The notes beneath the pieces are model-generated. The model did no database searches. It was not told where the DNA came from and saw nothing but the letters and a program-made list of their open reading frames with translations. Below are positions 31,301-34,062 of a DNA stretch of 34,062 nt, in pieces. Both the position numbers and the translations under genes were made by a program. Source of the stretch: Variovorax sp. E3 (GTDB lineage Bacteria > Pseudomonadota > Gammaproteobacteria > Burkholderiales > Burkholderiaceae_C); contig NZ_MOWM01000072.1 of assembly GCF_016082275.1 (NCBI RefSeq), positions 1 to 34,062 on the forward strand, given 5' to 3'. The first letter of the stretch is position 1. Each line of letters begins with the position of its first letter.

Positions 31301-34062
31301 GTTGCAGGGCGCGACGTGAATCTTGGAACCGTCACGACGAGCCGTACGGACGACATTCGGTGGAGCTCCAGCAACACGCGCAAGGATGAGGCGAGCGAGC
31401 AGATCGGGTCCACGATCAGCGGGGCTGGCAATGTTGGCGTTGGCGCTGGGCGCAACCTCACGGGGGTCGCTGCCACCCTCAACGCGGGTGAGACGCTCAC
31501 GCTCAGCGCGGGAGACAAGCTCACCCTGGTCGCGGGCGAGAACTCCGCGTCGGCGACCACGAAGGACGCACAGAAAGATGGGCTGACCCACTCCAGCCTG
31601 AATGCCGACAGCCAGGAGACCACGCTGGCGCGTACCACGCTCACGGGCAAGGACATCCAGCTCAAGAGCGGTGGGGACATGACGCTCAGTGCCATCGAGG
31701 CCAACGCGGAAAACCTGAACATCGACGCTGGCGGCAAGCTCAACCTGCTCACGCAGAAGACGACCAGTGCCTCCAGCAGCACTGCAAACGACGGCGATGG
31801 CGCCTGGGTCTCGGCCAAGAGCGCGGGCCATACGGACGAGACCAGTCAGTACAACCTGTTCAATGCGCTGAACACGAGCATCAAGGCCGGTGGCGGGGTG
31901 ACGGTGCAACTGGGGCAGAACGCCAGCCTCGACGACCTGGCCAAGCAACCTGGCATGGCCTGGGTGAACCAACTGACCTCCGATCCGGCCCTCGCGAACA
32001 GCATCGAGTGGCAGCGGGTGCAGGAGGAGCACAAGAAGTGGGCTCAGAGCCAGACAAGCATGGGGCCGGTGAGCTCACTCATCGTCAGTCTGGTGGTGGG
32101 TGTTGCAACAGCCGGTGCCGGGTCGGCTGCGGTCGGGACGGCCGGCACAGCGACGACCACAGGGACCGGCATCGCCGGTGCAATGGGGCTTTCCGCGACG
32201 GCGACCACCATCGCTTCGGCTGCGATGCAGGCTGGCATCACGGCCCTGGCGAGTCAGGCGACGATCTCCTTCGTCAACAACGACGGGAACCTCGGGAAGG
32301 TGTTTGACGAGTTGGGCAGCAGCCAGAGCGTCAAGAACATCCTGACGGCGATGATCACAGCGGGCACCATTCAAGGGTTCAGTGTGGGAGGCGTGCTGCC
32401 GGAAAACCTCGCCAACGCCACGAACGGTTCGGCGCGATTCACGGATCAATTGCAGCGCCAATTGGTCGATGGCGCCGCTGGTGCGGTAGTACGCAGCGCC
32501 ATCAATGGCACCAGCCTGGAAAGTGAACTGCGAACCGGGTTGACAAACGCACTGCTGAACACGGCGGCGGCACAGAGCGCCTACGGCATCGGGACATTGG
32601 CGCACAACGGAGACATCAACGCCTTGACGCAAAATGTCTTGCACGCTATCGCCGGGTGCGCGGTCGGTGTGGTGCGTGCGGACAATGCAAGCGGATGCGG
32701 TGCGGGAGCGCTGGGTGCAGTCATTGGCGAGCTTACTGCCAGCACGTTCGGTCGCGACAAGTACGGCAATGTACTGCCCGGCGCGGTCGAGATGACCCAG
32801 GTGCTTGCGGTCATCGCTGGCGCAGTTGCCGGACTCGACGCCAACAGCATCTATGTCGCCGCAGCCTCGAGTGCCAATGCAGCCATCAACAATGCGCTGA
32901 GCATGCGCGGCTCAACAAAGTTCAAGAGCGATCTGCGTGCGTGTTCGAGCGGAACGGACAAGAGTTGTGATGTCGACAAGTTGCGCGAAGAGATGACGCG
33001 CGACACCGACAAGCAAACTGCGCGCATCAAGAGCGCTTGCAGTGGGTCGGGAAGCCTTGATAACTGCACGGCGCTTGCCAACAGTGCGAACCTGACGCTG
33101 AACAACCTCATTGATGCGTCCTTCTATGCCGACACGCCCGAGAAGAGGGCGCTGGTGGATGAGCTGATCGGCCGACAACTATCGGACATGACCGACATGT
33201 ACGAGGCGCTGACGAAGCAGCAATCCACGGCCGGTTTTGCTGACTTGTTGAAGACTGCGATCGCTGGTGCATTGCCCATCGTGGGACCAGGGATCGGCAC
33301 CATGCTTGGTACCAAGCTGGGGGGTATCGGCGGCAAGGCCCCAATCGGTGGGAACTTTGCTGGCACGACCAAATGCTCCTTTCGGGGCGATATGCAGGTT
33401 AAAACCCGGTCAGGCTACACCCAGATCAAGGACATTCGTGTAGGTGACGGCGTTTACTCGCGCAACGAATTGGACGGCGCGGTTGATTACAAAACCGTGA
33501 TGGCGCAATATAGCAACCCGTACAAAGAAACTGTTTACGTAAGCGTCAAGGACCTCGATGGTCGGACGCAGGTCATTGTTTCGAATGCCATCCATCCGTT
33601 TTTTGCGCGAGTGCCAGATACAGGGAGCGCGACTGTATTGCCGAAGGCGTCCGAAGGGCACGACTATCGGGGATCAATCCCTCACGCGCAATGGGTCGAC
33701 GCGGCAAATTTGAAGGCTGGCTATCGGCTGCTGGGCAGCAGCAACCATTGGCTAGAGATCGTAGGAATTCAGCGGACAGCGGAGCCATTTACAGCCTACA
33801 ACCTGACAGTCGAGGATTTTCATACCTACTTCATCAAGAGCGACGAAGGAAAGGAGGGTGTTTGGGTTCACAACAACTGTTGGGATAACTTGCCCAGTAA
33901 TGCTGTTGCTACTGGTAAGACGACGCCCGATGGGCGAATGCTCTATACCTTTAAAGATGAAAGCGGAAAAACTGTCACCGCCTATCAAGGCAGAGATGGG
34001 GATACCCGCTGGTATGACCCCAAGGAATACTCGCCCAATTCTCCCCCACCCCCACCCCCACC
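25327..34062 (+). CDS. cdiA: CdiA/FhaB-type two-partner-secretion polymorphic toxin, 3'-partial, two frame breaks
   Basis: At least ~2910 residues are encoded. In order: ESPR and signal peptide (1-60), TPS secretion domain with NPNL (from residue 131) and NPAGI (from 171), FHA-1-type repeats with DNTRG units, and a Ser/Thr/Gly-rich linker (26446-26590). Then come a Tyr-rich central region with a Cys pair (29495, 29519), the conserved block YLIETDPRFANYRNWLSSDY (30445-30504) leading to SDIVWLVEQTVTLPDGST, FHA-2 repeats (~30860-31850), a DUF637-like pretoxin, a PT-HINT domain and a truncated toxin. Proteins of this kind sit on the cell surface and deliver their C-terminal toxin to neighbours on contact. 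One base appears missing near 27941 and near 28296; restoring both keeps the frame open to the window edge. Transporter and immunity genes are not in view. Confidence 0.92.
25507..26220 (+). other. TPS (hemagglutination activity) secretion domain
   Basis: This N-terminal domain of the exoprotein directs it through a TpsB/CdiB outer-membrane pore. Seen here are QIVGAPNVPGNLRPTVL at the mature N-terminus, then NIQTPSAAGVSRNIYNQFNV, the NPNL box, and the AEVIIANPAGISVDGGGFI box, followed by ATLTTGTPQF. These are the standard hallmarks of filamentous haemagglutinin and CdiA passengers. A cognate TpsB is required but not encoded in this window. Confidence 0.92.
26446..26590 (+). repeat. Ser/Thr/Gly-rich low-complexity linker in the exoprotein
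   Basis: About 48 codons encode almost only Ser, Thr, Gly, Ala and Pro (pattern SGTGSTTSGGGST-like). It interrupts the beta-helical FHA-1 repeats between NTSGGWIGSEP and the next repeat starting GSVSAAGAIRNDGGKIY. It is probably a flexible hinge. Such runs vary in length between relatives. Confidence 0.6.
29200..29900 (+). other. Tyr/Pro-rich central region, candidate receptor-binding segment
   Basis: This portion of the exoprotein breaks the repeat pattern. It is rich in aromatic residues (WNGWTAAS, YPLAQFRTYYLQ, AWYPGTDPIWATFG, RRYPLAVG) and contains a close Cys pair in SCGGGEGTAC. In E. coli CdiA, the receptor-binding and Tyr/Pro-rich domains sit between FHA-1 and FHA-2, the same relative position. 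Assignment to receptor binding is therefore positional inference. Confidence 0.5.
31900..32350 (+). other. DUF637-like pretoxin region
   Basis: After the FHA-2 repeats, the exoprotein has LGQNASLDDLAKQPGMAW and SIEWQRVQEEHKKWAQSQ, then a long small-residue hydrophobic stretch (VSSLIVSLVVGVATAGAGSA onwards) and LASQATISFVNNDGNLGKVF. This arrangement matches the DUF637 region found before toxin tips in CdiA-type proteins. It is followed by a Cys-containing helical segment (33000 area) carrying ACSSGTDKSC and ACSGSGSLDNC. Confidence 0.65.
33374..33880 (+). other. PT-HINT (pretoxin intein-like autoprotease) domain
   Basis: This ~169-residue domain has the hallmarks of a HINT fold. It starts with a catalytic Cys in KCSFRGDMQVKTRSGY followed by IKDIRVGDGVYS (block A). 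It then has TQVIVSNAIHPFF (block B with the HPF motif), YNLTVEDFHTYFI (block F) and VWVHNNC (block G) at the end. In polymorphic toxins such domains are thought to cleave themselves and release the following toxin. All expected catalytic residues (N-terminal Cys, block-B His, C-terminal His-Asn-Asn-Cys) are present. AT content is higher here than upstream. Confidence 0.9.
33881..34062 (+). other. Truncated C-terminal toxin domain, family unrecognised
   Basis: About 60 residues follow the HINT domain before the window ends: WDNLPSNAVATGKTTPDGRM, then a beta-rich stretch LYTFKDESGKTVTAYQGRDG and DTRWYDPKEYSPNS, then a proline run. The layout (short strands with Tyr, Asp, Arg and Trp) suggests the start of a compact toxin, or a linker before it, but no catalytic motif is identifiable. 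No activity is assigned. The immunity gene would be expected just beyond the window. Confidence 0.5.

Noticed and set aside
33881..34062. Assigning the toxin tip to a specific nuclease or other enzyme class
   Set aside because: Only ~60 residues are visible and no catalytic motif can be recognised. Any named activity would be a guess.

Overview
The window looks like a chromosomal segment of a high-GC betaproteobacterium. Family content (GlgE-pathway enzymes, LysE exporter, stress-type PPOX protein, CdiA/FhaB-type adhesin with an extended signal peptide) and GC-rich codon use suggest a Comamonadaceae member such as Variovorax. The genus is an inference, not something read directly. No rRNA, tRNA, CRISPR array, transposase or integrase was recognised.

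Layout. (1) 1-6138: accessory housekeeping genes. These are an EF-hand membrane protein running off the left edge and its upstream PPOX-family partner (minus strand), a 444-bp intergenic stretch with a strong terminator and a candidate small transcript, a tiny Asp-rich lipoprotein (plus), a LysE exporter and an alpha/beta-hydrolase lipoprotein (minus), and a DUF1488-like small protein (plus). (2) 6308-23687: one long plus-strand cluster, glgB-glgE-treS/mak-(TM-helix channel-like protein)-glgX-treZ-malQ/treY, with ATGA or short overlaps at glgB/glgE, glgX/treZ and treZ/malQ. (3) 23767-25075: four small proteins of unknown function. (4) 25327-34062: one giant two-partner-secretion exoprotein of the CdiA polymorphic-toxin type. 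It has ESPR signal peptide, TPS domain, FHA repeats, a conserved central region, FHA-2 repeats, DUF637-like pretoxin, PT-HINT autoprotease, and the first ~60 residues of a toxin tip cut by the window edge.

How the genes work together. The central cluster encodes a closed trehalose/alpha-glucan circuit. TreS and the fused maltokinase convert trehalose to maltose and then maltose-1-phosphate; GlgE polymerises maltose-1-phosphate and GlgB branches the polymer. In the opposite direction GlgX debranches, MalQ reshuffles the linear chains, TreY isomerises the reducing end and TreZ releases trehalose. The channel-like gene inside the cluster fits an osmotic or desiccation theme. MalQ and TreY appear to be one ~1730-residue fused polypeptide.

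Caution: nine single-base frame breaks (eight apparent losses, one apparent gain) disrupt four otherwise well-conserved reading frames: the EF-hand protein, treS/mak, malQ/treY (five breaks) and cdiA (two breaks). They most likely reflect uncorrected base-calling errors. Real inactivation, especially of malQ/treY, cannot be excluded from sequence alone.
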